DNA of 55,899 nt from an uncultured Lachnospiraceae bacterium (GTDB taxonomy: Bacteria > Bacillota > Clostridia > Lachnospirales > Lachnospiraceae). Position numbers and translations under genes: made by a program. This document shows, in pieces, positions 1-9,201 of the stretch. The notes beneath the pieces were generated by a model. That model ran no database searches. It was not told where the DNA came from and saw only the letters and a program-made list of their open reading frames with translations. The first letter of the stretch is position 1. Each line of letters starts with the position of its first letter. The stretch spans positions 1-55,899 of the forward strand of contig CAJUMB010000019.1 of assembly GCA_910587105.1 (NCBI GenBank), written 5' to 3'.

Positions 1-64
1 GGTCACAAAGACCGCTAATAAAAAACTTACACATTTAACTTGACAAACCCTCTTTAATCGAGAA

Positions 65-126
65 GGATGGGGAGTGATTCACTCCCATCCTCTCACAGCA
101 CCGTATATATCGTTCGCTGTACGGTG
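65..126. other. Two hairpins in the gene-free window edge
   Basis: The first 193 bases hold no gene I can support. Two inverted repeats are visible. One pairs 65-77 with 79-90 (GGATGGGGAGTGA against TCACTCCCATCC, with one bulged G). The other pairs 99-105 with 120-126 (CACCGTA against TACGGTG). Neither has a convincing U-tract. They lie directly downstream of the leftward PilZ gene, so they may help end its transcript, but this is inference. Confidence 0.3.
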
Positions 127-193
127 ATTTCAATAGTTAATGCGCACCCTCTGGCACTGGCACAGACTATGTAGTGCAAAAATTTGATTTCTA

Positions 194-952
194 TCAGTCT
201 TTGTTTTGTTCTTGCTTTTTTTCCTCTGTCTCAGATGTTTCTTCCGTTTTGCTGGGAATTTTTTTGTGTTGAAGGTCAAAAATGATTTGTGTAATTTTGT
301 TTTGCTCTGTCTCATTCATTTCTAAGAAACGGCATCCATATTCATATCCAAGATAATCTTTTTCAGTAACCCGCAGTACTTTACAAAATAAAAGAGAAGC
401 ATCGCGTTCTGCAAAAAGTTTTACGTTTATTAAAAGCCTTTCGCCTTTATGATATCGGGCATTCGAGAGGAGACATGCACCACCAACGCTGATATTCAGC
501 AATCTGCAGGGGGTCTCACCTGCAGAGGTTCTGCTGGCAGATGTCACAACGGCATCAATATTGGTATCCACACGGAAAAATGCACGGTCATTTCCAAGCC
601 GGATAAGCGTTAAATTAGAAACTTTCCAGACGTGCTCAGGCATTTGCAGGGCAGTGCCTTCCAGATAGACGGCGCTTGCATTTTTGTCATCATAACCACG
701 GATTCTAACGGGGATAGCCTCCGGTGGATTTTCAGAAAAGGTGGTCTCTGAATATTGATAGAGTTCTGCCGTAGTTCCCTGTACGTTCATTAATTTAGCA
801 ATAAAAATCACTTGTCCTTCAAAGGTCGATATTTCCACCCGCATATCGGAATACTGTTCAAGATTATCTGTATCCAGATGTTCATCGACGTTTTTGGCTT
901 CTTTCTCTTTGTCTTTTTTGTTTTTTTTACCAAATAGACCGAAAAGTCCCAC
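194..952 (-). CDS. PilZ domain protein (YcgR-like, c-di-GMP effector type)
   Basis: The 252-residue product has a basic N-terminus (MGLFGLFGKKNKKDK), a first beta-barrel-like region at about residues 35-110 and a PilZ domain at about 118-225. The PilZ c-di-GMP signature is present: an RxxxR element (RAFFR) followed by NISVGGA, the N-x-S-x-x-G motif. The tail is a charged Glu/Lys stretch. The two-domain layout matches YcgR/YpfA proteins, which bind c-di-GMP and slow motility or alter surface polysaccharide export. The start is GTG, with AAGGAGGG five bases upstream on the minus strand. No flagellar gene adjoins it, so its target is unknown. Confidence 0.85.
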   Translation of the reverse strand: MGLFGLFGKKNKKDKEKEAKNVDEHLDTDNLEQYSDMRVEISTFEGQVIFIAKLMNVQGTTAELYQYSETTFSENPPEAIPVRIRGYDDKNASAVYLEGTALQMPEHVWKVSNLTLIRLGNDRAFFRVDTNIDAVVTSASRTSAGETPCRLLNISVGGACLLSNARYHKGERLLINVKLFAERDASLLFCKVLRVTEKDYLGYEYGCRFLEMNETEQNKITQIIFDLQHKKIPSKTEETSETEEKKQEQNKD

Positions 953-1457
953 TTTTACCCTCCTTCTTGCGTGTATCTGCCATTAATTTTCAACGCTCGT
1001 TAATGGTGAATATAAAAAAATTATAAGTTAAACAGATGAAAATAGCAAGGACTTGTTAATCATATGGTTCATAATATTTTTTAAAAAACAGAAACACTCC
1101 TGTCTGTAATAGAGACGGGAGTGCTGCTCTGCTAAATATATATTAATAAGAAAGGAGGGGCCGGAAGCCGTCAGCTTCCGGCTAAATATGAAAAAGAAAA
1201 AAATTATATATAAAAAGGTATTGCCTTTTGTTGAATATTACTATATCAGGTATATGTGAGAAAAGTGTGATTAAAAAATGAAATAAATATGAATTTCAAT
1301 GAAATGAAAAAAAGGCTTATTATATGTCTTCTAAGGCATTAAAATATAAAATATGAATAAAGTGTTAAGCTATATAAAAAAGCGTGACCAAACATAAAAA
1401 TAATGCTAAAATAAAATGGAAACAATTGTTTGGCAAATTGGTTTGAGGTGAACAGTT
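953..1457. other. 505-bp gene-poor intergenic region with hairpins
   Basis: This AT-rich region lies between the leftward PilZ gene and a rightward secreted protein. It holds a dyad at 980-986/1000-1006 in the PilZ leader, a terminator-like hairpin at 1095-1123 (U-rich on the minus strand) and a perfect 9-bp hairpin at 1160-1168/1174-1182. A 23-codon ORF at 1188-1259 (MKKKKIIYKKV...) follows an AAAGGAGGGG, but the hairpin lies between that motif and the ATG, so I do not call it a gene. A promoter for the gene at 1458 should lie near 1370-1440, but I cannot fix it. Confidence 0.4.
1095..1123 (-). terminator. Rho-independent-type hairpin, minus strand, no matching gene
   Basis: CACTCCTGTCT at 1095-1105 pairs with AGACGGGAGTG at 1113-1123, 11 bp with one G-U pair. 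Read on the minus strand the stem is followed by TTTCTGTTTTTT, so it has the right form to stop a leftward transcript. No annotated leftward gene ends here. Confidence 0.45.
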
Positions 1458-3113
1458 ATGGCAAAAAAAGTGGGAATCTGGTTGTTGGCTGCGATACTGA
1501 TGATGAATGGCTTTTCATGGGAGGTAATGGCGGCTGGAAATGGCGGTGGACAGGAAAGTGAACATATGGTTACAGATATTTCGGAGACCTGGCTGAATCC
1601 TATGTATAAAGGGATGGTGAACACGGCGGATTTTCCAAAAGAAACGGATTTTCAGGAGAGCCGTGCTGGGAGCGGGGCTTCGGACTTTGTATCTATGAAG
1701 AAAGCTTCTGCTTACATGTGCAGTCATTTGGTAAATCGAGACAGTACGATTACTGTACGGGTGCAGACTGACATATCTAATCTCAGCAGTTTGGCTGCTT
1801 CCGTGTTTAAAAAAGCAGTGGCGGTTAATAAAAACACTCCCGGCTGTGAAGGAGATTATATTTTTTATCATGTAGCGGCTTACCAGGTGAATGTTTCTTA
1901 TGCTGCTGTAGGCAGGTATACTCTAACATACACTGTAAAATACTTATCTACGAGAGCGCAGGAGACTAAAGTCACAGCGAGGGTTAACAGTCTGTTGTCC
2001 TCCCTGGGCGTGAAGAAAATGACTACATACGGAAAGATCAAAACGATTTATGACTATATATGCAGGAATGTCTCATACGACCGGGCTGGGGTCAATGACA
2101 GTTCTGTGGGGAAATTTACTGCTTATAATGCACTTTTTAAGAAAAAAGCGGTATGTCAGGGTTATGCCAGTCTGTTTTACCGTATGGCTGTGGAGTCAGG
2201 AGTTTCCGCAAGGGTGATTCCAGGTTCGTCCCGCTCTGAGCCTCATGCTTGGAATATTGTGAAATTGGGAAGCAGTTATTATAATGTAGATAGTACTTGG
2301 GATGCAGGTAAGAGAACTTATAATTATTTTTTGAAAAATAACCAGGAATTTTCAGATCATGTACGGGATGCGGAATACCAGGCCCAATCTTTTCAGAGGA
2401 CATATCCAGTATCTGTAAAGTCCTATAAAATATCGACAAATGCACCGATTTACAGTTTAGCTAAGGCAAAGGTTTCCGGAATTAAAAATAAAATATACAA
2501 TGGCAGGAAACAGACTCAGAAAGCTGTATTAAAGATGAATGGGGCTGTGCTGAAACAGGGAAGAGACTATAAAGTAACTTATAAAAATAATTTGAAAGCA
2601 GGCACTGCGGCCGTTATATTTACTGGAAAAGGCAGATATTCAGGAACATTAAGAAAGAACTTTAAAATAGTTTTAAAAAGGGGGAGTGTACATGAAGTGA
2701 AGTCATACAAGTACCGGATCACCAATAAAGGAGATAGCAGCGGTACGGTATGTCTGATTGGTACAGTGAATCAGAAAAAGTCATCGATAAAAGTACCTGA
2801 CAGGATAAAAATCAGCGGACAGAATTTTAAAATCACATCCATAAGCGCAAAAGCATTTAAAAACTACAGACAGTTGGAAAAAGTGTCCATTGGAACTAAT
2901 GTGGTGAAAATCGGAGATCAGGCATTTTGCGGAGCGGAAAAGCTGAAGACGATAGTGGTTAAGAGCAAAAAACTTAAGGCTGTGGGGAATAAAGCCTTTT
3001 ATGGTATTCATAAAAATGCAGGTATCCAGGTGGAGAGCCAGGCACTTGCCACCTATAAAGTTCTTTTGAAAAGCGGGGAACAAACTGGAAATGTAAAAAT
3101 AGAAATCAAGTAA
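1458..3113 (+). CDS. Secreted transglutaminase-like protein with BspA-type LRR tail
   Basis: The 551-residue product begins with a signal peptide (about residues 1-25, hydrophobic core ending in AMA-like residues). A transglutaminase-core fold lies at about 170-290 with a plausible Cys-His-Asp triad: C233 (AVCQGYA), H263 (PHAWN) and D278 (NVDSTWD). Residues about 340-415 look like a beta-rich module common in Lachnospiraceae surface proteins (IKNKIYNGRKQT...DYKVTYKNN...GKGRYSGT). The C-terminal 100 residues contain BspA-type leucine-rich repeats (ISAKAFKNYRQLEKVSIG, IGDQAFCGAEKLKTI). Such proteins act outside the cell in peptide or cell-wall processing and adhesion; the substrate here is unknown. 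The RBS is GAGGTG before ATG. The gene stands alone. Confidence 0.8.
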   Translation: MAKKVGIWLLAAILMMNGFSWEVMAAGNGGGQESEHMVTDISETWLNPMYKGMVNTADFPKETDFQESRAGSGASDFVSMKKASAYMCSHLVNRDSTITVRVQTDISNLSSLAASVFKKAVAVNKNTPGCEGDYIFYHVAAYQVNVSYAAVGRYTLTYTVKYLSTRAQETKVTARVNSLLSSLGVKKMTTYGKIKTIYDYICRNVSYDRAGVNDSSVGKFTAYNALFKKKAVCQGYASLFYRMAVESGVSARVIPGSSRSEPHAWNIVKLGSSYYNVDSTWDAGKRTYNYFLKNNQEFSDHVRDAEYQAQSFQRTYPVSVKSYKISTNAPIYSLAKAKVSGIKNKIYNGRKQTQKAVLKMNGAVLKQGRDYKVTYKNNLKAGTAAVIFTGKGRYSGTLRKNFKIVLKRGSVHEVKSYKYRITNKGDSSGTVCLIGTVNQKKSSIKVPDRIKISGQNFKITSISAKAFKNYRQLEKVSIGTNVVKIGDQAFCGAEKLKTIVVKSKKLKAVGNKAFYGIHKNAGIQVESQALATYKVLLKSGEQTGNVKIEIK

Positions 3114-3116
3114 AAC

Positions 3117-3160
3117 AGCCGCTGTGGGAGAGTTTTTGTATCTCCTGCAGCGGTTGTTTC
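3117..3160. terminator. Bidirectional terminator between convergent genes
   Basis: CCGCTGTGGGAGA at 3119-3131 pairs over its full length with TCTCCTGCAGCGG at 3141-3153, with two G-U pairs. T-rich sequence follows on the plus strand (TTGTTTCTG) and on the minus strand (CTGTTTTAC). It separates the transglutaminase-like gene from argD. Confidence 0.75.
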
Positions 3161-3178
3161 TGTATAGCAGAGATTCGT

Positions 3179-4369
3179 TTAAATCAGGCAGTCTTTCAGT
3201 TTTTCGGTCATCTCGTCAATCTGTTTTCTCTTAATGATCAGAGGAGGAACTAGACGCAGCACATTGCCGCCTGCCGAGATGACCAGAAGGCCGTTTTCTA
3301 TGGCACGGCTGATTACCTGTCCCACAGGGATTCCTTCCAATGCCAGACCCTGCATGAAGCCTTTTCCTCTGCGGGCTTTTATACAAGAAAAATTTTCTGA
3401 CAGTTTGTCCAGTTTTTCCTCCAGGTAAGGTGTTAATCTGCGTACATGGCTAATGAGATCCTCTTGCTCGAAGATGTCGATGACCTGGCTGACGGCTGCA
3501 CAGGCCAAGGGATTTCCGCCGTAGGTGGAACCATGGTCACCCGGTTCCAGAGAACCGGCCGCTGTTTTGGCATTCAAAAGAAAAGCCCCCACCGGGAAGC
3601 CGCAGCCCAATGCTTTGGCACAGGTCATAATATCTGGTGTTACGCCGTATCCCTGCCAGGCAAAATAATGGCCTGTTCTCCCCATACCGCATTGGATTTC
3701 GTCGAAAATCAGCAGAATGTCTTTTTCATCGCAAAGGTCCCGCAGTTTCTGTAAAAATTCCGGGGCGGCAGGATAAATACCTCCTTCACCCTGGATTGGT
3801 TCAATAATTATAGCGCAGACGGTATCATCAATGAGAGATTTTACGCTGTCTAAATCATTGAAATCGGCAAATTTTACACCACCCATCAACGGTTCGAAAG
3901 GCTCACGATAGCTGGAGGTTCCGGTTACAGAGAGAGCACCCACAGACCTGCCGTGGAAAGAATGATTCATGGCGATGATACTGTGTCCGGCATGGCCGTC
4001 CCGGCGGGAAGCATATTTTTTGGCTGTCTTCAGTGCACCCTCAATAGCTTCTGTGCCGCTGTTAGTAAAAAATACTTTATCCATGCCGCTGATCTTGAGA
4101 ACTTTACTGCCTGCCTCTATCATGGGAACGTTATAATACAGGTTAGAAACATGGATTAATCTTTCAGCCTGCTCCTGCAGGGATTTGGTGTACACGGGAT
4201 GTCCGTAACCCAGGGCATTTACAGCAATTCCCGCAGCGAAATCCAGGTATTTTCTGCCTTCCACGTCATATAGATATACCCCGTCCCCTTTTTCAAAAAC
4301 CAGGGGAAACCGATTGTATGTGTGTAAAATATTTTCTTCTGATTTCTCAATGTACGGATTCGTTTTCAT
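3179..4369 (-). CDS. argD: Acetylornithine aminotransferase
   Basis: ArgD is a cytosolic PLP enzyme that transfers an amino group from glutamate to N-acetylglutamate semialdehyde, giving N-acetylornithine. The 396 residues have the class III aminotransferase layout: the NSGTEAIEGALK phosphate-binding stretch near 103-114, IFDEIQCGMGRTG with D223, and the Schiff-base lysine K252 in CAKALGCGFPVGA. It is the last gene of argC-J-B-D and its start overlaps the end of argB by 23 bp, which suggests translational coupling. Related enzymes can also act on succinyldiaminopimelate, but the arg context makes ArgD the clear choice. Confidence 0.96.
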   Translation of the reverse strand: MKTNPYIEKSEENILHTYNRFPLVFEKGDGVYLYDVEGRKYLDFAAGIAVNALGYGHPVYTKSLQEQAERLIHVSNLYYNVPMIEAGSKVLKISGMDKVFFTNSGTEAIEGALKTAKKYASRRDGHAGHSIIAMNHSFHGRSVGALSVTGTSSYREPFEPLMGGVKFADFNDLDSVKSLIDDTVCAIIIEPIQGEGGIYPAAPEFLQKLRDLCDEKDILLIFDEIQCGMGRTGHYFAWQGYGVTPDIMTCAKALGCGFPVGAFLLNAKTAAGSLEPGDHGSTYGGNPLACAAVSQVIDIFEQEDLISHVRRLTPYLEEKLDKLSENFSCIKARRGKGFMQGLALEGIPVGQVISRAIENGLLVISAGGNVLRLVPPLIIKRKQIDEMTEKLKDCLI

Positions 4370-5252
4370 GGTAATATCTCTCCTCGTCTTCCCTTAAAAT
4401 AGCTGTACCAATACCTTTATTGGTGAAAATCTCCAGAAGCAGACTGTGGGGAATCCGGCCGTCCAGGATATGTACCCGGTTAACACCTTCCTGGATAGCA
4501 TGGATACAGTTGTATAATTTGGGGATCATGCCTCCCCCCACGTTGCCTTGTGTGATCAATTGACGGGCTTCCTCTACCCGAAGTTCAGAGATCAAAGTTT
4601 TGGAATCCTGTGGGTCACGGTATACGCCTTCCATGTCTGTCAGAAATGCAAGTTTTTCTGCATTCATTGCTGACGCAATGGCACAGGCTGCGTCATCCGC
4701 GTTGATGTTGTATGTTTTGCAGTCTTGATCCATGCCGATAGGACATACAATGGGCAGGAAATCTTTTTCCAGCAGGTCTTCCAAGAGTTTTGGGGTGACT
4801 TTTTTGATCTCTCCTACAAATCCAATGTCCTTTCCGTCAGAAAGTTTCCTGTCTACATGGAGGAGCCCGCCGTCCTTTCCGCTGATCCCCACAGCCTTGA
4901 CGCCTAATGACTGGACCAAAGATACCAGTTCCTTATTTACCTTTCCCAGCACCATTTCTGCCAGTTCCATGGTTTCTGTATCAGTTACCCGCAGACCATT
5001 CACAAATCTGGGTTCCATTCCCACTTTTTCTACCCATCGGTTGATTTCTTTTCCGCCTCCGTGGACAATAATGGGTTTAAATCCCACCAATTTCAGCAGT
5101 ACCACATCTTCAATGACATTCTTTTTCAGTTCCTCATCCACCATGGCGCTTCCACCATATTTTACGACTACAATTTTTCGATTAAAACGCTGGATGTAAG
5201 GAAGAGCCTCAATAAGTACTTCCGCTTTATCTAGATATTTTTGATTCACCAT
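4347..5252 (-). CDS. argB: Acetylglutamate kinase
   Basis: ArgB phosphorylates N-acetylglutamate with ATP, the second step of arginine synthesis. The 301 residues carry the amino-acid-kinase motifs VVKYGGSAM near the N-terminus, IVHGGGKEI (substrate loop) and NINADDAACAIA, and the length is normal. The start has GGAGG ten bases upstream on the minus strand. An N-terminal helix (YLDKAEVLIEALPYIQRF) is present, the element that in arginine-sensitive hexameric kinases mediates feedback inhibition, so inhibition by arginine is plausible. It lies between argJ and argD in the same operon. Confidence 0.96.
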   Translation of the reverse strand: MVNQKYLDKAEVLIEALPYIQRFNRKIVVVKYGGSAMVDEELKKNVIEDVVLLKLVGFKPIIVHGGGKEINRWVEKVGMEPRFVNGLRVTDTETMELAEMVLGKVNKELVSLVQSLGVKAVGISGKDGGLLHVDRKLSDGKDIGFVGEIKKVTPKLLEDLLEKDFLPIVCPIGMDQDCKTYNINADDAACAIASAMNAEKLAFLTDMEGVYRDPQDSKTLISELRVEEARQLITQGNVGGGMIPKLYNCIHAIQEGVNRVHILDGRIPHSLLLEIFTNKGIGTAILREDEERYYHENESVH

Positions 5253-5296
5253 TTGAAATGTTCCTCCTGTGAGTATTTTGCGGAACCATCCGCTGC

Positions 5297-6526
5297 CTAT
5301 GAGCGGTAGTCCGCATTGATATCTACATATTTATGGGTCAGGTCACAACCCCAGGCCGTTGCCTGTGCACTTCCCAGTTTCAGGTCTGCAATGGCTGTCA
5401 CGGTTTTTTCGGATAAAATCAGGGATGCCGTTTCTTCGCTGTAGGAAACAGCCATTCCATCTTTTACCAGCTGCAGCCTGCCTGCGTCACTTTCAATAAA
5501 AAGATCCACCTTTTCTGGGATAAAATCCGTACCTGCGTATCCCATAGCGCATAAAATACGTCCCCAGTTGGCATCGTGTCCATACAGGGCAGCTTTGGTC
5601 AAGCTGGAAGATACGACGGATTTTGCCAGTATGGCGGCCTGCTGTTTGTGGGCAGCTCCGGTAACTTTTACTTGAAACAGGGCGGTACATCCCTCGCCAT
5701 CCCCGGCGATAGATTTTGCCAGAGTTTCATTTACATAGTGAAGAGCTGCCAAGAATTCCAGATAGTCCTGGTTTTCTTCCGTGATTTCTGGATTTTCTGC
5801 CAGACCGCTGGCCAGAAGGAGAACGGTATCATTCGTGGAAGTGTCTCCATCAACGGAAATCATGTTGTATGTATCCGCTACAGTATGGGACAGGGCTTTT
5901 TGCAGCAGCTCTTTAGAGATACACGCATCTGTGGTGACAAAACTGAGCATGGTGCACATATTGGGATGTATCATACCAGAACCTTTACACATGCCGCCGA
6001 TGTGTACGGTTTTTCCGCCCAGAATGACAGAAACGGCGGCTTCTTTTTTTATAGTATCTGTAGTCATAATTGCCTGTGCTGCAGAGGATGCAGCGCTTCT
6101 GTCATTTGAAAGGTTTTCTGCCATATGACGGATTCCCTGTTTGATCTGCTCCATGGGCAGCGGCTGTCCGATCACACCTGTGGATGCTACCAGCACAGAA
6201 TCTTCTGGAATTTTTAAGGTCTGAGCTGTTTCCCGGGATGTCTCCAGACAGGCATTCATGCCCTCTGTCCCTGTACAAGCGTTGGCAATTCCGCTGTTAC
6301 ATACCAGGGCCTGGGCGCAGGTCTGGCTGGATATCAGCTTCTGGTCCCATTTCACAGGAGCTGCTTTTACTATATTAGTGGTAAAGGTACCGGCAGTTCT
6401 GCATGGCTGGGGACTGTATATCAGGGCCATATCCAGATTGCCGTTTTTTTTGATTCCTGCAGCTGTGGAAGCGGCTTGAAACCCTTTTGGTGTCGTGACA
6501 CCACCATCAATGATTTGATAATTCAT
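5297..6526 (-). CDS. argJ: Bifunctional ornithine acetyltransferase / N-acetylglutamate synthase
   Basis: ArgJ moves the acetyl group from N-acetylornithine to glutamate, recycling acetate through the pathway, and may also make N-acetylglutamate from acetyl-CoA. The 409-residue precursor self-cleaves before a conserved threonine; here the site reads GMIHPNMCTML with Thr192 as nucleophile. Most family members have Ala before that Thr and this one has Cys, a small deviation. STGVIG (115-120) and CKGSGM (180-185) are also present. The presence of ArgJ and the absence of argA or argE nearby fit the cyclic pathway. The RBS is AAAGGGAG before ATG. Confidence 0.96.
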   Translation of the reverse strand: MNYQIIDGGVTTPKGFQAASTAAGIKKNGNLDMALIYSPQPCRTAGTFTTNIVKAAPVKWDQKLISSQTCAQALVCNSGIANACTGTEGMNACLETSRETAQTLKIPEDSVLVASTGVIGQPLPMEQIKQGIRHMAENLSNDRSAASSAAQAIMTTDTIKKEAAVSVILGGKTVHIGGMCKGSGMIHPNMCTMLSFVTTDACISKELLQKALSHTVADTYNMISVDGDTSTNDTVLLLASGLAENPEITEENQDYLEFLAALHYVNETLAKSIAGDGEGCTALFQVKVTGAAHKQQAAILAKSVVSSSLTKAALYGHDANWGRILCAMGYAGTDFIPEKVDLFIESDAGRLQLVKDGMAVSYSEETASLILSEKTVTAIADLKLGSAQATAWGCDLTHKYVDINADYRS

Positions 6527-6619
6527 TATTTATACTCCCTTTCGTTATTTTAAGACACGCTCTAGTGCTCCATCCGGCAGTTCAAAACTACGATTCCGGA
6601 CTTTGACGTTTTAATCATT

Positions 6620-7669
6620 CTATGGAAATAAAGGCGTAAATTCCAATCCTGTAGTTTCGTCCAATCCGAACATTAGGTTCATATTTTGTATAGCCTGTCC
6701 TGCCGCACCTTTGACAAGATTGTCCATGGCCCCCATGAGAATGACTCTATGGGTTCTCGGATCAATCTGGAAATTTACATCTACATAATTGCTGCCGCGA
6801 ACCCAGCGTGTCTGCGGGCATACATTTTTTTCCAGGACTCTTACAAAAGTTTCGTTTTGGTAATAGTGGTCATAGACTTCCCTGAGTTCCTTATAGTCTG
6901 CGTTTTCGTGCCCTTTGGACAAAGAGGCATAGGCAGTGACCAGAATGCCACGGTTCATAGGCACCAGATGGGGGGTAAAATTGACTATCAAATCTTCACC
7001 GGCTGCTATGCTGAGCTGGTCCTCAATTTCTGGTGTATGGCGGTGGGTTGTAACACCATATGCTTTTATGCTTTCGTTGACTTCGCAGAACAAATTGTCA
7101 GTTTTGGCACCGCGGCCTGCACCAGAGACACCCGATTTGGCATCAATAATGATGGTAGAAGGATCTAAAAATCCTTCTTTCAGGAGGGGATATATACTCA
7201 GGATAGAACAGGTGGGATAACAGCCGGGATTGGCGATGAGCCTTGCATTGCGAATCTGTTCCCGATTTATTTCACAGAGCCCATATACCGCTTCCTCTAC
7301 TAATTTAGGAGCTGGATGATGAAGATTGTACCAGGTTTCATACTTTTTTACATCTTTGATGCGGAAATCTGCGCTCAGGTCAATTACTTTTGCTTTTGAC
7401 AGGATATCGTCGTTGATCAGGGAGGCACACAGACCTTGAGGTGTGGCTGTGAATATGACATCTGCCTGGTCTGCCATTTCTGCCATATTGTCATCCAGGC
7501 AGGGAGCATCTACAATTTGAAACATATTTTGGTAGAGCTGTGCATATTCCTGGCCGACATAACTGTGGGAACCATACCAGATTACCTCTGCGTCTTTATG
7601 GCTTTTCAAAAGTCTGGCCAAGTCTGCTCCAGCATATCCGGTGGCTCCTAGAATTCCTGCTTTTATCAT
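6620..7669 (-). CDS. argC: N-acetyl-gamma-glutamyl-phosphate reductase
   Basis: ArgC reduces N-acetylglutamyl phosphate to the semialdehyde with NADPH. The 349 residues begin with the nucleotide-binding glycine motif GATGYAG (8-14) and hold the catalytic Cys150 in ANPGCYPT. GVSGAGRGAK and the C-terminal GNY/VRGSNYVDV region also match the family. It is the first gene of the leftward argCJBD operon, and its upstream region is shared with divergent argG. A 93-bp gap separates it from argJ without a clear terminator. Confidence 0.96.
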   Translation of the reverse strand: MIKAGILGATGYAGADLARLLKSHKDAEVIWYGSHSYVGQEYAQLYQNMFQIVDAPCLDDNMAEMADQADVIFTATPQGLCASLINDDILSKAKVIDLSADFRIKDVKKYETWYNLHHPAPKLVEEAVYGLCEINREQIRNARLIANPGCYPTCSILSIYPLLKEGFLDPSTIIIDAKSGVSGAGRGAKTDNLFCEVNESIKAYGVTTHRHTPEIEDQLSIAAGEDLIVNFTPHLVPMNRGILVTAYASLSKGHENADYKELREVYDHYYQNETFVRVLEKNVCPQTRWVRGSNYVDVNFQIDPRTHRVILMGAMDNLVKGAAGQAIQNMNLMFGLDETTGLEFTPLFP

Positions 7670-7948
7670 AAAATTTTATACCAATCCTTTCTGTGTTTAG
7701 AATGTGTTTGAAGAATGAAACTTTAAACATCATATAATATTTTGATCAATCCGTAAAGATGAAAATCTGCCATGATTCATGCATAATTATACACATTTAT
7801 TGAATAATATGCAAGAAATATTCGATAAATATTCATAATATACCTGCATTTCCTTTTTTCTATTGCATATTTTTTGGAACTGGTGTATACTTTAAAACGT
7901 GTTTTAAAGAATGAATATGATGATTCGTGATGGAAGAGGAGGAACAAA
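7670..7948. promoter_or_regulatory. Divergent argC/argG control region with ArgR-box-like sites
   Basis: This 279-bp AT-rich spacer separates argC and argG. It contains several sequences resembling ARG boxes (consensus TGAATWWWWATTCA). There is a dyad pairing TGCATAATTAT at 7780-7790 with ATAATATGCA at 7804-7813, ATATTCATAATATA near 7828-7843, and GAATGAATATGATGATTC at 7909-7926, between the argG -10 and its start. The clustering fits ArgR/AhrC repression in the presence of arginine. The box assignments are by eye and approximate. Confidence 0.5.
7863..7891 (+). promoter_or_regulatory. Sigma-A promoter of argG
   Basis: TTGCAT at 7863-7868 and TATACT at 7886-7891 are separated by exactly 17 bp, close to the housekeeping consensus. 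Transcription would start near 7898, leaving a leader of about 50 nt that overlaps an ARG-box-like sequence. Confidence 0.7.
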
Positions 7949-9178
7949 ATGGCAAAAGAAAAAGTAGTACTGGCATATTCTGGCGGTTTGGATACCACAG
8001 CCATCATTCCATGGCTGAAAGAAACATTTGATTATGAAGTAATCTGCTGCTGTATTGACTGCGGACAGGGCGAGGAACTGGACGGGCTGGAAGAACGGGC
8101 AAAACTTTCCGGTGCGTCTAAATTGTATATCGAGAATATCATCGATGAATTCTGTGAAGAATATATTATGCCCTGTGTACAGGCCGGTGCAGTATATGAA
8201 AATAAATATCTGCTGGGAACTTCTATGGCCCGCCCGGCTATTGCGAAAAAGCTGGTGGAAATTGCCCATAAAGAGGGGGCTGCGGCGATTTGTCATGGCG
8301 CCACAGGAAAGGGAAATGATCAGATTCGTTTTGAACTGGGAATTAAGGCACTAGCACCGGAATTAAAAATCATTGCCCCCTGGCGTATGACCGATGTGTG
8401 GACCATGCAGTCCAGAGAGGATGAGATTGAGTATTGCAGGAAACATGGCATTGACCTGCCTTTTTCCGCAGATTCCAGTTACAGCCGTGACAGGAACCTG
8501 TGGCATATCAGCCATGAAGGCCTGGAGCTGGAGGAGCCTTCGAATGAGCCTAATTACGAACATCTTCTGGTGCTTGGCGTTACCCCGGAAAAAGCCCCCG
8601 ATAAGCCGGAATATGTGTCTATGACTTTTGAAAAAGGGATTCCGGTGAGTTTAAACGGCAAAAAGATGAAAGTTTCTGAAATCATTACTGAATTGAACCA
8701 GCTGGGCGGTAAACATGGCATCGGCATTGTAGATATTGTAGAAAACCGGGTAGTGGGTATGAAATCCCGCGGTGTTTATGAGACTCCCGGCGGGACTATT
8801 CTCATGGAAGCTCATGACCAGCTGGAGGAACTGGTGCTAGACCGTGCAACCATGGAGACGAAGAAAGATATGGGCAATAAGATGGCCCAGATTGTCTATG
8901 AGGGAAAATGGTTTACCCCGCTCAGAGAAGCTGTACAGGCTTTTGTGGAGTCCACTCAGGAATATGTAACTGGTGAAGTAAAGTTCAAGCTGTATAAAGG
9001 TAATATTATCAAGGCGGGAACCACATCGCCGTATAGTCTGTACAGCGAAGATCTTGCATCATTTACCACTGGGGACATGTATGATCATCATGATGCAGAT
9101 GGGTTCATCACTTTGTTTGGCCTGCCTTTGAAAGTACGTGCTATGAAGATGGCTTCCTTAGAGCGGGATAAAAAATAA
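7949..9178 (+). CDS. argG: Argininosuccinate synthase
   Basis: ArgG joins citrulline and aspartate using ATP to make argininosuccinate. The 409 residues start with the PP-motif ATP site LAYSGGLDTT (8-17) and contain GATGKGNDQIRFE and the ADSSYSRDRNLWHIS stretch typical of the family. The RBS is GAGGAGG before ATG. No argH follows; the next plus-strand gene is far away, so argininosuccinate lyase must be elsewhere, which is common. Regulation is likely by ArgR through the divergent spacer. Confidence 0.97.
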   Translation: MAKEKVVLAYSGGLDTTAIIPWLKETFDYEVICCCIDCGQGEELDGLEERAKLSGASKLYIENIIDEFCEEYIMPCVQAGAVYENKYLLGTSMARPAIAKKLVEIAHKEGAAAICHGATGKGNDQIRFELGIKALAPELKIIAPWRMTDVWTMQSREDEIEYCRKHGIDLPFSADSSYSRDRNLWHISHEGLELEEPSNEPNYEHLLVLGVTPEKAPDKPEYVSMTFEKGIPVSLNGKKMKVSEIITELNQLGGKHGIGIVDIVENRVVGMKSRGVYETPGGTILMEAHDQLEELVLDRATMETKKDMGNKMAQIVYEGKWFTPLREAVQAFVESTQEYVTGEVKFKLYKGNIIKAGTTSPYSLYSEDLASFTTGDMYDHHDADGFITLFGLPLKVRAMKMASLERDKK

Positions 9179-9201
9179 AGGAAAGTTTTTGTTTTTCCCG
9201 G

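Noticed and set aside
65..90. A CRISPR-like repeat at the window start (ACTCCC element)
   Set aside because: The shared ACTCCC is short, there is no periodic repetition, and the GGATTGAAAT end is missing.
953..1457. A c-di-GMP riboswitch near the PilZ gene
   Set aside because: The conserved GEMM-I and class II core sequences are not present on either strand.
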